This document shows positions 9,349-19,080 of a stretch of DNA of 64,000 bases, piece after piece. This stretch comes from Nocardia seriolae NBRC 15557 (GTDB lineage Bacteria; Actinomycetota; Actinomycetes; Mycobacteriales; Mycobacteriaceae). The stretch lies in assembly GCF_007990715.1 (NCBI RefSeq), contig NZ_BJWY01000014.1, forward strand, positions 1-64,000, given 5' to 3'. Positions within the stretch are counted from its first letter, which is position 1. Each line of letters begins with the position of its first letter. A program made the translations under genes and the position numbers. The notes under the pieces were generated by a model. It saw only the letters and a program-made list of their open reading frames with translations. It was not told the origin of the DNA and made no database searches.

Positions 9349-11051
9349 TACGCGGCTCCTTTCTCGTCGCTGTCGTTCTCGGTTTTCGTGAACTTCGTGA
9401 ACACGGCCATCTGTGTCGACGCCCCCACTTCCGCATCCTCGGGCCCGACCGGCTCGAATCGCACGGTGTACCCGTACGTTTCGCCGACCCGGTGCGCCCA
9501 GTCCGCGAATTCTGCCCGGCTCCACTCGAATCGGTGATCGGTATGCCGGAAATCCCCCGCCGCGAGCCCGTCGTAGCGCACGTTGTACTCGCTGTTGGGC
9601 GTGGTCACGATGACCGCGCCCGGGGCCGCCGACCCGAATACCGAGTGCTCCAACGCCTTCAGCCGCGGTGCGTCCACATGCTCGATGACCTCCATGAGCA
9701 CGGCCGCGTCATACCCGCGCAACGACGCGTCGGTATACGTGAGCGCGCCCTGCCGCACGGTGACCCGCCGCGACTGCCACTCCGGCAGCCGCCGCAGCCG
9801 CCTCGCCGCGATCTTCAACTCCCGCATCGACACATCGATCCCGACGATCTCGCTGAAGGCCCGATCGACCACCAACTCCCGCAGCAGAGACCCCTGCCCA
9901 CAGCCCAGATCCAGCACCCGGCTCGCCCCGACCGCCAGCAATGCCTCGTGCACCGCCGCCCGCCGCAGCACGGCCAGCGACGGCCCTCGCTCGTCCGGCT
10001 CCGCAGTGCTGTCCGTACTGTCCACCGCAGCGTCGTCCTCGCGGCCCGCGGGGACCGGGGCGGTTGCTTCCGCCCCGCCCGCCGACGCGGCTCCAGCGGC
10101 CTCCGCGAGCTCCGAATCCGCCGGTGCGGCAGCTGAATCCGGCGCGGTGACGCCGGTCCCGGCCGGGCCGGCATCGATGCGGACTGCCGCTGCGCCTGCG
10201 TGGGCGGCGGCGTCCACCGCATGGCGGTCGGAATCGGCCTGGCTGTCGGACGCGTCCTCGAAGTCCTCCTCGACCGCGTCCAGCTCCTCCGGTTCCGCGT
10301 CGTCCAGCTCGGCCAGGCGGGCCAGGGCGGTGCGGACCAGGGTGTGGCGGCGGGTCAGGTAGCGACGGGTGATCCACTCGCGTTCCGGATGGGGGGCGAG
10401 CCAGCCTTCGCCGAAGCGGAGCAGCTTGTCGATCTCGGCGTCGTCGAGCCAGTAGTGCTTGCTGCCGTCGAGGACGGGCAGCAGCACGTACAGGTGCGAC
10501 AGGGCGTCGGCGAGCCGCAGCGTGCCGGTGAGTTCGAGCCGTAGGTAGTGCGAATCGCCCCAGTCCGGGAAGGCCGGATCCAGCGGCAGGGGAGTGGCGG
10601 CCACCGTCCAGCCCAGTGGGGCGAAGACGCGTTCGGCGTACTCCGGCCCGCCCTTGCAGGGCACCGCCGGGAGCTCGATCCGCAGATTCAGCGGGGTCTA
10701 GGCCAGTTCGGGGCGCTGCTTGCAGCGACCGTGCAGGGCGGTGCCGAATACCGTCGAGATGGCGACCGACAAAAGCGAGGACGCCGCGTAAGGGCGATCG
10801 TTCACATACTGGCCCAGGCTGAATTCGGGCGCGCCCTTGGACTTTCCGCGCACCAGCCGCACCGGGTCGATCTCCAGCAGCAGCGCCGCGGTGCAGCGCT
10901 GCTCGCCGGCCTCCGGATACAGCACGTGCGCCACACCGTAGGACTGCTCGAAAGTTTGTATGCGAGAAGGATTCTTGTGCAGCAGGTAGCCGAGATCGCT
11001 CGCCGCCCAGGCGGCGCCATCGGGTCGCGTACAAGAAATCGTCAACAGCAT
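9348..11051 (-). pseudogene. hen1: Hen1 3'-terminal RNA ribose 2'-O-methyltransferase, split by in-frame TAG
   Basis: First gene of the pnkp operon. Hen1 methylates the 2'-OH at the 3' end of damaged RNA before Pnkp seals it. The N-terminal part starts at ATG 11051 (MLLTISCTRPDG), with AAGGGAG upstream, and runs to RPELA. A TAG at 10698-10700 follows, then the same frame continues with TPLNLRIELPAVPCKGG through to 9348. The C-terminal methyltransferase has the SAM motif VLDLGCGQGS and metal-site residues EVIEH and FRHTDH. No frameshift is involved: both halves are in one frame and well conserved. A restart could use GTG 10664. An Ala/Asp/Glu-rich linker of about 110 residues between the halves is unusually long. 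It could be a pseudogene, an assembly error, readthrough, or a functional two-piece protein. Confidence 0.85.
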
Positions 11052-11314
11052 CCTGAGATGCTCCCTTAGGTCGAAGGCGGTCGCAAATACATTTCCGTCT
11101 ACGGAAGGCGGCGTGTTTGCCGGAATTGTCACGGACCGGTCCCGATCTTCCGGTAACCGGGTGCCGCGCATAACCACTGCGATCACACTCGAAAAGGTGC
11201 GTCCGGGGGAGGATCTCGCCGATTTTCGACGGCGTGGCACGAAGCTTGCGCCCACCCAGGGCAATAGGTGATCCAGTCGCCCCGGAGCGAAGCTGTGCGA
11301 CGGGTGGTGGCGGG

Positions 11315-12199
11315 ATGCGCCGAGCTGATCCGAAGGTCCGGCGGGCCCATGCCGGACGGTTGGCGCTGGTCTCGGTCGCGGCGCTGGTGAGCGCCTGCGC
11401 CATCGCGGGGACACCGCGGGCGGCGCGGCCACAGCTCGGCGGCCTCGATCTGAGCGGCTACGCCGGACTACCGCTGTCCGCGCCGGTAGCCGGTGAAACC
11501 TATGGCGGATTCCTGGAATCGGCGCGCATGTCGGAGGCGGTGGTGTCGCCGCGCGATATCGACCCGGCCCTGCGGTACGTCTCGTCCGTTCCGGTGCCGA
11601 CGCCCACCTCGGCCGTCGGCATCCTGGCCGACGTCAACAGCGGCACCCTCACCCGCTTCGGCATGCCGGCTCGACGCCTTCACCCCGACCCCCGCCGCGG
11701 ACCTGTCCACGCTGCCGCTGGACCCGGCCGGAATGCTGAGCCGGATCCTGCCCGACGATCCCGGAAAATGGCCCTACCCGGCGCTTTCCGTGACCGGCGG
11801 CGGCCGCATCGCCGGTTGGGGTGGCAGGCGGGCGGCGACCGGGGTGGTCTACGGCCCCGTCGAGGCCGCCCTCTTCCTCGATCTCACCGAATCCGCGCCC
11901 GAGGCCCTGACCCTGCTGGATTCGGCACGGCTGCTGCGCTTCTCGGACGTGGTCGCCGCGCACCGCGCCCTGCGGCGGCTGACGAATTCGATCATCCCCC
12001 AGATCGCCGCCGCCCCGCCGCCCGGTCTGCCGGACGCCGCCTGCACGCAGGACCGGGTGGGGGAATCGCAAGGGGCCGCACGAGCCGTCGTCTGCGTGGT
12101 CCAGCACGGCCGCTATCTCGCCTTCGTGTACGGCCCGAACCAGCAGGCCGTCCACCGTAAGGCGGCCGCGCATACGCGCTCCTGGTGGACGCCGGCTGA
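11315..12199 (+). pseudogene. DUF7373-like lipoprotein gene with two compensating frameshifts
   Basis: The start ATG 11315 gives a lipoprotein signal (LVSVAALVSAC) and LGGLDLSGYAGLPL, SARMSEAVVSPRDIDPAL, features I associate with a nocardial lipoprotein family (DUF7373, from memory). After about 11665 the family-like sequence moves to another frame (RLDAFTPTPAADLSTLPLDP through GRYLAFVYGPNQQAVHRKAAA, to about 12170). It then returns to the first frame for YALLVDAG and a stop at 12197-12199. The indels are opposite in sign, so the net frame is restored. One missing G near 12172 would give AAAQYALLV. As sequenced, no single frame encodes the protein. Function is unknown. Confidence 0.7.
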
Positions 12200-12316
12200 C
12201 GCCCGGAACCGGGTTGCCGGGCGTGCCCGCCCCGGCGCGACCCGATTCCGGCGTGTAGGTTCGGCGCGGCGTCGCAATCTCTGCGGCCATCCGGATCCGT
12301 CGGACAGGAGCGGTGA

Positions 12317-12868
12317 ATGCGCTTGGTGGGCAAGGTCGGTGCGATCGGCGCGGTCGCGGTGGCCGTGGTGCTGGTGGCGGGCTGCGGGAGCGGCAAGTCC
12401 GACGACAAGGCGGCGGCGACGTCCACCACCGCCGCCGCGACCAGCGCGAGCAAGAGCAAGGGCCGCGAGTGCACCGCCGACGACATCAAGGTCGACGGCG
12501 GCTTCGGCCAGGCGCCCGAGATCACCATCCCCGACGACTGCGATCCGCCCAAGCAGCTCATCGTGAAGGACCTGGTCGCGGGCAGCGGCCCGGGCGCGGA
12601 GACCGGCCAGCAGCTGTCGATGAACTACACGCTGGTCACCTGGTCGGACAAGAAGGTGCTCGACAGCTCGTTCACCCGCGGCCAGACCTTCGACCTCACG
12701 CTCGGCTCGGGCAAGGTCATCAAGGGTTGGGAGCAGGGTCTGGTCGGCGTCCAGCAGGGCGCGCGGCGGCTGCTCATCGTCCCGCCGGACCTGGGCTACG
12801 GCGCGGGCGGCCGCGGCATCAAGCCCTACGAGACGCTGGTCTTCGTGACCGACGCCGTCAAGGGCTAA
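12317..12868 (+). CDS. FKBP-type peptidyl-prolyl isomerase lipoprotein
   Basis: A 183-residue protein with a lipoprotein signal peptide and lipobox ending at Cys23 (VLVAGCGS), an Ala/Thr/Ser/Lys-rich spacer (24-50), and a C-terminal FKBP domain (about 80-183). The FKBP signature includes GQQLSMNYTLVTW, FDLTLGSGKVIKGWEQGLVG, RRLLIVPPDLGYG and LVFVTDAVKG. The LGSGxVIxGW(E/D)xGL and PxxLGYG elements are standard for an active-site fold. It probably catalyses prolyl cis-trans isomerisation of exported proteins at the outer face of the membrane. A monocistronic layout is likely; tig, another foldase, follows on the same strand after about 240 nt. Confidence 0.92.
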   Translation: MRLVGKVGAIGAVAVAVVLVAGCGSGKSDDKAAATSTTAAATSASKSKGRECTADDIKVDGGFGQAPEITIPDDCDPPKQLIVKDLVAGSGPGAETGQQLSMNYTLVTWSDKKVLDSSFTRGQTFDLTLGSGKVIKGWEQGLVGVQQGARRLLIVPPDLGYGAGGRGIKPYETLVFVTDAVKG

Positions 12869-13104
12869 CCCGCCTCTCCGCGCCTTTTGCCGGTCGTTGG
12901 GTGCCCCCACCTGTCCCGTACCGGGCCGCCGGGAGGTGCCGGGCTGGATTTTGGGCGTGCCCGACGAGTTACCCCGGTCGGTACCAGATCAGTCGTCGCG
13001 TCCCCTACGCATCCGATTGCGTGCCCCGAACGGCGGTCGACTAACCTGGTCGGGATGCGTTCGGGGGGAACCTAGACGTCAACCATGTACAACGAACAAG
13101 GAGC

Positions 13105-14514
13105 ATGTCCGTGAAGAGCACCGTCGAGCAGCTGAGCCCGACTCGGGTCCGCATCAATGTCGAGGTGCCCTTCGAGGAGCTCAAGCCGGACTTCGATCGC
13201 GCCTACAAGGCTCTCGCGCAGCAGATCCGTATCCCCGGCTTCCGCCCGGGCAAGGCCCCGGCCAAGCTTCTCGAGGCCCGTGTCGGCCGTGGCGCGGTGC
13301 TGGAGCAGGTCGTCAACGACGTGCTGCCCAAGCGCTACAGCGAGGCCGTGATCGAGACCCAGGCGAAGGTCATCGGCCAGCCGGAGATCGAGATCACCAA
13401 GATCGAGGACGGCGAAGAGCTGGCCTTCACCGCCGAGGTCGACGTCCGCCCGGACGTCACCCTGCCGGACTTCTCGACCCTCGCGGTCGAGGTCGACCCG
13501 ATCGAGATCACCGACGCCGACATCGACGAGCAGCTGCAGTCCCTGCGCGCCCGCTTCGGCACCCTCAAGGCCGTCGAGCGCGCCATCGAGAACGGCGACT
13601 TCGTCTCCATCGACCTGTCCGCCACCGTCGACGGCGAGGCCGTCGAGGAGGCCTCCACCACCGGCCTGTCCCACGAGGTCGGCTCCGGCCAGCTCATCGA
13701 GGGCCTGGACGAGACCCTGGTCGGCCTGAAGGAGGGCGAAGCCAAGGACTTCACCTCCAAGCTGGTCGCCGGCGATCACGCGGGTTCCGAAGCCGTCATC
13801 ACCGTGACCGTGCAGTCGGTCAAGGAGCGCGAGCTGCCCGAGGCCGATGACGACTTCGCCCAGCTGGCAAGCGAATTCGACACCATCGACGAGCTGAAGG
13901 AAGACCTCAAGACCCGCGTCGAGCGCGTCAAGAAGGTCACCCAGGCCGGCGAGATCCGCGACAAGGTGCTCGAGGCCCTGCTCGCGGCCGTCGAGATCCC
14001 GCTGCCCGAGGGCGTCGTGAAGGCCGAGGTCGACGCCGTCGAGCACGACGCCGTGCACGGCTTCGACCACGACGAGGCCAAGCTGGCCGAGGCCCTCGAG
14101 GCCGAGGGCTCCTCGCTCGAGGAGTTCAAGAAGGACACCAAGGAAGCCGCCGAGAAGTCGGTCAAGACCCAGCTGCTGCTCGACGCCGTCGCCGAGCAGG
14201 AGAACACCCAGGTCGGCCAGGACGAGCTGTACGAGCGGATCATCTTCCAGGCGCAGCGCTACGGCATGAGCCCGGACCAGTTCATCCAGCAGATCCGGCA
14301 GGCCGGCCAGCTCGGCGCGGTCTTCGCCGACGTCCGCCGCGGCAAGGCCCTCGCCGGCGTCGTGGTCGCGGCCACCGTCACCGACACCGCGGGCAACACC
14401 GTGGACACCGCCGAAATGTTCGGCAACCCGGCCGCCGAGGCCGAAGAGGTGTCCGCCGAGGAGCTCGCCACCGTCGCCGACGCGACCGAGGCCGCCGAGG
14501 CCGAGGCCAAGTAA
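13105..14514 (+). CDS. tig: Trigger factor, ribosome-associated chaperone
   Basis: A 469-residue trigger factor. The N-terminal ribosome-binding domain has [20 protein letters not shown] and the [16 protein letters not shown] loop that docks on ribosomal protein L23. The PPIase domain spans about 160-245 ([29 protein letters not shown]). The helical C-terminal arm domain ends in an Ala/Glu-rich acidic tail ([12 protein letters not shown]). An AAGGAG ribosome site precedes ATG 13105. Followed by clpP1-clpP2-clpX, as in M. tuberculosis, linking folding and degradation of new proteins. A strong hairpin after tig suggests partial separation from clpP1. Confidence 0.97.
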   Translation: MSVKSTVEQLSPTRVRINVEVPFEELKPDFDRAYKALAQQIRIPGFRPGKAPAKLLEARVGRGAVLEQVVNDVLPKRYSEAVIETQAKVIGQPEIEITKIEDGEELAFTAEVDVRPDVTLPDFSTLAVEVDPIEITDADIDEQLQSLRARFGTLKAVERAIENGDFVSIDLSATVDGEAVEEASTTGLSHEVGSGQLIEGLDETLVGLKEGEAKDFTSKLVAGDHAGSEAVITVTVQSVKERELPEADDDFAQLASEFDTIDELKEDLKTRVERVKKVTQAGEIRDKVLEALLAAVEIPLPEGVVKAEVDAVEHDAVHGFDHDEAKLAEALEAEGSSLEEFKKDTKEAAEKSVKTQLLLDAVAEQENTQVGQDELYERIIFQAQRYGMSPDQFIQQIRQAGQLGAVFADVRRGKALAGVVVAATVTDTAGNTVDTAEMFGNPAAEAEEVSAEELATVADATEAAEAEAK

Positions 14515-14601
14515 GTAATTGCACAACCCCGGAGTTCAGGGTCTCGGCGGGTGAGACCGCCGAGAACCCCCGTACACGGGAACGCGCGGGTTTCGCGTAA
14601 G

Positions 14602-14619
14602 TTTGCGCTGTGAGCGAAG
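14602..14619. promoter_or_regulatory. ClgR-like operator upstream of clpP1
   Basis: The sequence TTTGCGCTGTGAGCGAAG contains the dyad CGCT-GTG-AGCG. It fits the published corynebacterial ClgR consensus (CGCYNANRGCGWWS) except for the central A on this strand; the complement keeps that A. It lies about 130 nt before the clpP1 ATG. ClgR activates clp genes in actinobacteria. The site overlaps the left arm of the tig hairpin. Confidence 0.4.
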
Positions 14620-14656
14620 CAGGGCGGTACCGGGAGTTCGGTGCCGCCCTGCTTCG
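14615..14656 (+). terminator. tig-clpP1 intergenic hairpin
   Basis: 17-nt arms (14615-14631 and 14640-14656, one mismatch) enclose an 8-nt loop. A weakly T-rich stretch follows. It is a likely terminator or attenuator between tig and clpP1. Confidence 0.55.
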
Positions 14657-14748
14657 TTAGGGTTTGTGTCAGCGAATCAGTAGGGGCTTTTAACCGAGCC
14701 GTTGAGAGAGGGCAGGTATCCGTGACAATTCATCAGGCAGGGGTGCAC

Positions 14749-15330
14749 ATGACATCCGCGACTGCTGGTCTGAACCTCAGTGATTCGGTGTACGAGCGCC
14801 TGCTGCGCGAGCGCATCATCTTCCTGGGCACTCAGGTCGACGACGACATCGCCAACAAGCTGTGCGCGCAGATTCTCCTGCTGACCGCCGAGGATCCGAC
14901 CAAGGACATCTCGCTCTACATCAACTCGCCCGGTGGCTCGGTGACCGCGGGTATGGCCATCTACGACACCATGAACTTCGCCGAGTGCGACATTCGCACG
15001 GTCGGTCTGGGTCTGGCGGCCTCCATGGGTCAGTTCCTGCTCGCCGCGGGCACCCCGGGCAAGCGCTTCTCGCTGCCGCACGCGCGCATCATGATGCACC
15101 AGCCCTCCGCCGGCATCGGTGGCTCGGCCGCCGACATCGCCATCCAGGCCGAGCAGTTCGCCTACACCAAGCGTGAGATGAACGAGCTGCAGTCGCAGTT
15201 CACCGGCAAGTCCGTCGAGCAGGTGACCGCCGACGCCGACCGCGACCGCTGGTTCACGGCGAAGGAAGCCAAGGAATACGGCTTCATCGACCACGTGATC
15301 ACGCACGCGAGCCAGGCGAACGGCAACTAG
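14749..15330 (+). CDS. clpP1: ATP-dependent Clp protease proteolytic subunit 1
   Basis: A 193-residue ClpP serine protease subunit. The nucleophile is Ser92 in [11 protein letters not shown] and the catalytic His is His117 in RIMMHQPS, with the Asp expected in the [11 protein letters not shown] region. ATG 14749 is chosen because GGCAGGG lies just before it and [19 protein letters not shown] matches the usual N-terminus; an upstream GTG at 14722 is possible. ClpP1 assembles with ClpP2 into a mixed 14-subunit barrel fed by ClpX or ClpC. It is 32 nt upstream of clpP2, so the two are co-transcribed. A ClgR-like operator lies upstream. Confidence 0.97.
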   Translation: MTSATAGLNLSDSVYERLLRERIIFLGTQVDDDIANKLCAQILLLTAEDPTKDISLYINSPGGSVTAGMAIYDTMNFAECDIRTVGLGLAASMGQFLLAAGTPGKRFSLPHARIMMHQPSAGIGGSAADIAIQAEQFAYTKREMNELQSQFTGKSVEQVTADADRDRWFTAKEAKEYGFIDHVITHASQANGN

Positions 15331-15362
15331 GTCCGCAACCCACACAGACTTTGGAGACGCGT

Positions 15363-16055
15363 ATGTCCAACATGATCGATCCGCGGGCCGCGGGCATCAC
15401 CTTCAGCGCCGCCGGTTCCTCGCTCAACCAGATGCAGATGCCGCAGGGCCGCTACATCCTGCCGTCCTTCGTCGAGCACTCCAGCTTCGGTGTCAAGGAG
15501 TCGAACCCGTACAACAAGCTGTTCGAGGAGCGCATCATCTTCCTCGGCGCGCAGGTGGACGACACCTCCGCGAACGACATCATGGCGCAGCTGCTGGTGC
15601 TGGAATCGCTTGACCCGGACCGCGATATCACCATGTACATCAACTCGCCCGGTGGTTCCTTCACCGCGCTGATGGCCATCTACGACACCATGCAGTACGT
15701 GCGCGCCGACGTCGCGACCGTTTGCCTGGGCCAGGCCGCCTCGGCCGCGGCCGTGCTGCTCGCCGCCGGCGCCCCCGGCAAGCGCGCCGCGCTGCCCAAC
15801 GCCCGCATCCTGATCCACCAGCCGTCCACCTCGGGCGGCATCCAGGGCCAGGTCTCCGACCTCGAGATCCAGGCCGCCGAGATCGAGCGCATGCGTCGCC
15901 TCATGGAGACCACGCTGGCTCGCCACACCGGCAAGGACGCGGATGTCATCCGCAAGGACACCGACCGCGACAAGATCCTCACCGCCGACGAGGCGAAGGA
16001 TTACGGGATCGTGGACACGGTGTTCGAGTACCGCAAGCTCAGCGCCCAGAAGTGA
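15363..16055 (+). CDS. clpP2: ATP-dependent Clp protease proteolytic subunit 2
   Basis: A 230-residue ClpP subunit, longer at the N-terminus than ClpP1. The catalytic Ser127 lies in [11 protein letters not shown] and His152 in RILIHQPST. Start ATG 15363 is preferred over TTG 15351 because GGAG (15353-15356) sits at normal spacing from 15363. The differing active-site loops (ASMG in ClpP1, ASAA in ClpP2) fit the known division of labour in mycobacterial ClpP1P2 mixed barrels. Second gene of the clpP1P2 operon; clpX follows after 329 nt and probably has its own promoter. Confidence 0.97.
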   Translation: MSNMIDPRAAGITFSAAGSSLNQMQMPQGRYILPSFVEHSSFGVKESNPYNKLFEERIIFLGAQVDDTSANDIMAQLLVLESLDPDRDITMYINSPGGSFTALMAIYDTMQYVRADVATVCLGQAASAAAVLLAAGAPGKRAALPNARILIHQPSTSGGIQGQVSDLEIQAAEIERMRRLMETTLARHTGKDADVIRKDTDRDKILTADEAKDYGIVDTVFEYRKLSAQK

Positions 16056-16384
16056 GCTGGGCGGGTGGCGGGGTCGGGAGTCGTCTCGGGCGTCCCCGCC
16101 ACCCGGGCAGGGGTGAGTCCACGCACATGTCCGGTGAGAAACGTGCCCAAGTTGTCGACCTCGGTCACGCGAAGCGGGTACGGTCACTCTAGGGACCTTT
16201 GCTCGTGGTTGTCGGCTCTGCTTATTGGATCCAACACAGGGTGCTCGAATGGGCGCCGTGGAAACACACAGCCGAATTGCCGGATCCGCAAACTCAGGGG
16301 TCGCGGCATACGCTCGAAGTAGGCAGCTCGCCGGCAGCCAGGGACAGATGGTTGCACGCGGACAAGGAAGTAGGGACCCAGGAG
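16056..16384 (+). other. clpP2-clpX intergenic region, no gene seen
   Basis: 329 bases without a convincing coding region. Short open frames have no ribosome site or family resemblance. It probably holds the clpX promoter, but I could not assign -35/-10 boxes or a ClgR site with the correct spacing. GGAG directly precedes the clpX ATG. Confidence 0.5.
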
Positions 16385-17665
16385 ATGGCGCGCATCGGTG
16401 ATGGCGGCGATCTGTTGAAGTGCTCGTTCTGCGGAAAGAGCCAGAAGCAGGTCAAGAAGCTCATTGCGGGACCGGGGGTGTACATCTGCGACGAGTGCAT
16501 CGACCTGTGCAACGAGATCATCGAGGAAGAGCTCGCCGAATCCAGCGAGGTCAAGCTCGACGAGTTGCCCAAGCCCGCGGAGATCAGGGATTTTCTCGAG
16601 CAGTATGTGATCGGGCAGGACGCCGCCAAGAGAACGCTAGCCGTGGCTGTTTACAACCACTACAAGCGAATTCAGGCGGGCGACAAGGGCCGTGACTCCC
16701 GGGGCGAACCGGTCGAGCTGGCCAAGTCCAACATTCTGATGCTCGGCCCGACGGGCTGTGGCAAGACCTATCTGGCGCAGACCCTCGCGAAGATGCTGAA
16801 CGTCCCGTTCGCCATCGCGGACGCCACGGCGCTCACCGAGGCCGGCTACGTCGGCGAGGATGTCGAGAACATCCTGCTGAAGCTGATCCAGGCCGCCGAC
16901 TACGACGTGAAGCGCGCCGAGACCGGCATCATCTACATCGACGAGGTCGACAAGATCGCCCGCAAGTCGGAGAACCCGTCCATCACCCGTGACGTCTCCG
17001 GTGAGGGCGTGCAGCAGGCGCTGCTGAAGATCCTGGAGGGCACCCAGGCGTCGGTGCCGCCGCAGGGCGGTCGCAAGCACCCGCACCAGGAGTTCATCCA
17101 GATCGACACCACCAACGTGCTGTTCATCGTGGCGGGCGCGTTCGCGGGTCTGGAGAAGATCGTCCAGGATCGAGTCGGCAAGCGCGGCATCGGTTTCGGC
17201 GCGGAGGTCCGCTCCAAGGCCGAGATCGACACCGCCGACCACTTCGCCGACGTCATGCCCGAGGACTTGATCAAGTTCGGTCTGATCCCCGAGTTCATCG
17301 GCCGCCTCCCCGTCGTCGCCTCGGTCACCAACCTGGACAAGGAATCCCTGGTCCGCATCCTGGCCGAGCCGAAGAACGCCCTGGTGAAGCAGTACGTGCG
17401 CCTGTTCGAAATGGACGGCGTCGACCTGGAATTCACCCAGGACGCGCTGGAAGCCGTTGCGGATCAGGCGATCCTGCGCGGTACCGGCGCCCGCGGCCTG
17501 CGCGCCATCATGGAGGAGGTGCTCCTCCCGGTCATGTACGACATCCCCAGCCGCGACGATGTCGCCAAGGTGGTCGTCAACGCCGACACGGTGAACGACA
17601 ACGTCCTACCCACGATCGTGCCCCGCAAGCGCCAGACCCCGGAGCGCCGGGAGAAGTCGGCCTAG
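16385..17665 (+). CDS. clpX: Clp protease ATP-binding subunit ClpX
   Basis: A 426-residue AAA+ unfoldase that feeds substrates to ClpP1P2. The N-terminal zinc-binding domain has Cys13, Cys16, Cys35 and Cys38 ([21 protein letters not shown]). The AAA+ core has Walker [13 protein letters not shown], Walker [14 protein letters not shown], the pore loop GYVGEDVEN and the arginine-finger region [13 protein letters not shown]. The reading frame is open upstream to 16199, but [17 protein letters not shown] is the conserved start and has GGAG beside it. A strong terminator follows. Normal length. Confidence 0.98.
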   Translation: MARIGDGGDLLKCSFCGKSQKQVKKLIAGPGVYICDECIDLCNEIIEEELAESSEVKLDELPKPAEIRDFLEQYVIGQDAAKRTLAVAVYNHYKRIQAGDKGRDSRGEPVELAKSNILMLGPTGCGKTYLAQTLAKMLNVPFAIADATALTEAGYVGEDVENILLKLIQAADYDVKRAETGIIYIDEVDKIARKSENPSITRDVSGEGVQQALLKILEGTQASVPPQGGRKHPHQEFIQIDTTNVLFIVAGAFAGLEKIVQDRVGKRGIGFGAEVRSKAEIDTADHFADVMPEDLIKFGLIPEFIGRLPVVASVTNLDKESLVRILAEPKNALVKQYVRLFEMDGVDLEFTQDALEAVADQAILRGTGARGLRAIMEEVLLPVMYDIPSRDDVAKVVVNADTVNDNVLPTIVPRKRQTPERREKSA

Positions 17666-17681
17666 CCCGTACCGAACGAAA

Positions 17682-17715
17682 CCGGCTCCGCGAGAATCTC
17701 GCGGGGCCGGTTTTT
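17682..17715 (+). terminator. Rho-independent terminator of clpX
   Basis: 13-nt GC-rich arms (17682-17694 and 17698-17710, with one mismatch), a 3-nt loop and a following TTTTT (17711-17715), about 17 nt after the clpX stop. Confidence 0.9.
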
Positions 17716-18010
17716 CGTAAGGGCCGAAGTTCGCGGGAACCGACGGGCGCGGTCCAGCCGCCGTGCGCGAATCCCCCCGCTCGGATCTTCTTGTTCTGCT
17801 GTGGGCCGTCCGATCCCGGATAGCCGTGGAGTCGGTGACGGTCGGTGGGGCCGATCGCGCCCGTGGCGAGGATCGCCGTTGATCCCCCGTGGTTCGCCGT
17901 TGAACCTTTACTCCGTTACTCCGAAAATCGGTGCGGCCGGGTCACCTGTTACGACGGTGTGATGCCCCCGATTTCATCGGCATCGGGCAGGGAAATTCAT
18001 CGGCACGGGG
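17716..18010. other. Region after clpX terminator, no gene seen
   Basis: About 295 bases between the clpX terminator and the next, opposite-strand gene. The only open frame (63 codons from 17845) lacks a ribosome site and recognisable features. I see no repeat, tRNA or attachment site. Confidence 0.45.
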
Positions 18011-18490
18011 TCAGCGGCGGGGAAATTTCACGGTGAAGGGGGCGGGCTCGGGGACCGGGAAGCGTTCGCGCGGGGCGACCAGCAGAACGGCCAGGCCGAG
18101 GGCCGGAAGGGCCAGCGCGGCAAGCAGTTCGAGGGTGAAGCTGAAGCCGCTCAGGGCGTCGGGGCGGTGGAAGGCGTGGTAGATGAAGTGGGGTACGCCG
18201 AAGACCAGCCAGGCCAGCCCGGCGATGCGGGCGATGACGCTGTCGCGGTAGTAGAGCGCGGCCGCGGTGATGGCGGCCAGCGCCAGGAAGAAGGCTCCCG
18301 CGTCGCCGACCAGATGGTGGTTGTACGGCCCGTCGGCGCGCACCCAGTGCAGGCCGAGGCCGGGGAAGCTGTTGTAGAACGATTCGGGCGCGACCACCGC
18401 CCACAGCCCGGGCATGACTCCGGCCGCGGTGAGCACCCCCAGCATGATGAGCAGGGCGATCCAGCGCCGCCGGTTGATCTCCAGCCGCAT
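18011..18490 (-). CDS. Four-helix integral membrane protein of unknown function
   Basis: A 159-residue protein from ATG 18490 (MRLEINRRRWIALL). About four hydrophobic segments: residues 10-30, 68-88, 95-115 and 128-148. The first loop (VAPESFYNSFPGLGLHW) and PHFIYHAFHRPDALSGF with several His and aromatic residues probably face one side of the membrane. The tail is Pro/Arg-rich. The ASPESFY-type loop and His-rich segments recall small actinobacterial membrane proteins without assigned function. Residues encoded before 18490 look like leader sequence. Role unknown; the KSI-like gene lies upstream on the same strand. Confidence 0.75.
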   Translation of the reverse strand: MRLEINRRRWIALLIMLGVLTAAGVMPGLWAVVAPESFYNSFPGLGLHWVRADGPYNHHLVGDAGAFFLALAAITAAALYYRDSVIARIAGLAWLVFGVPHFIYHAFHRPDALSGFSFTLELLAALALPALGLAVLLVAPRERFPVPEPAPFTVKFPRR

Positions 18491-18608
18491 GCTCACCCGT
18501 AGCCCGTCGCCGGTGCCGCGTAACGAGATCCGCACAGGCCCTCCCGCCCTCGCCAAATCACTGTGTTGACACCGTAATTCGGGGAGCGGGAGGGGACAAG
18601 CCCGGAGG

Positions 18609-18980
18609 CTAGATCGGCTCCATCTTCAGGTCCTCGGGGCTCCAGTAGGCCCGCATGCTGACGATCTTGCCCTCGTCGTCGAGCTCCATCACGTCGATGG
18701 GCGAGAGGGTCATCCGGTGCCCGTTGGACACGGTGACGAGGGTGAAATGCGCGGCCACCTGGTTGCCCGCCACCTTCACGGTGTGCAGTTCGGTCTCCCG
18801 ATCCAGGTTCTCGAGCGCCTTGTACAGCTCGCCGATGGCCTCGTGGCCGCGGCGCTCGGGGGTCCCGATCGGGTCCTCGACGACGGCGTCCGCGGCGTAC
18901 AGGTCGACGATCGCCGACGTGGGCCCGGTGGCCACCAACTTCACGTACTGCTCGACCACATCCCGGGGCTGCGCTGCCAT
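18609..18980 (-). CDS. Delta5-3-ketosteroid isomerase-like protein (NTF2 fold)
   Basis: A 123-residue single-domain NTF2-fold protein resembling Delta5-3-ketosteroid isomerase over its length. The catalytic residues of that enzyme are all present: Tyr12 (VVEQYVKL), the general base Asp36 (AVVEDPIGTPERRG) and the second acid Asp96 (LSPIDVMELD). KSI moves the C5-C6 double bond of 3-oxo steroids into conjugation, consistent with the steroid catabolism common in Nocardia and Rhodococcus. No other steroid genes are adjacent, so the substrate is uncertain; SnoaL-like or limonene epoxide hydrolase-like relatives share the fold. Confidence 0.82.
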   Translation of the reverse strand: MAAQPRDVVEQYVKLVATGPTSAIVDLYAADAVVEDPIGTPERRGHEAIGELYKALENLDRETELHTVKVAGNQVAAHFTLVTVSNGHRMTLSPIDVMELDDEGKIVSMRAYWSPEDLKMEPI

Positions 18981-19080
18981 GGAAGACTCCCATCAGAATT
19001 GAAACGTGTTCTATCGCGGAGCCTAACAGTCGAAGGGCGCGAAGGGACCCCGCCGCCTCACCCTGTGGAACCCGCCGCGA

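Noticed and set aside
9348..9525. Extended Pnkp N-terminus of 59 residues
   Set aside because: It overlaps hen1 in another frame, is Arg/Gly-rich without conservation, and the kinase domain begins right at ATG 9348 with TAATG coupling.
12869..13104. Possible tRNA gene upstream of tig
   Set aside because: No cloverleaf, TTCGA-type T-loop or anticodon stem could be made from the sequence.
17845..18036. 63-codon open frame after clpX
   Set aside because: No ribosome site, unusual composition, no resemblance to any protein, overlaps the opposite-strand membrane protein gene.
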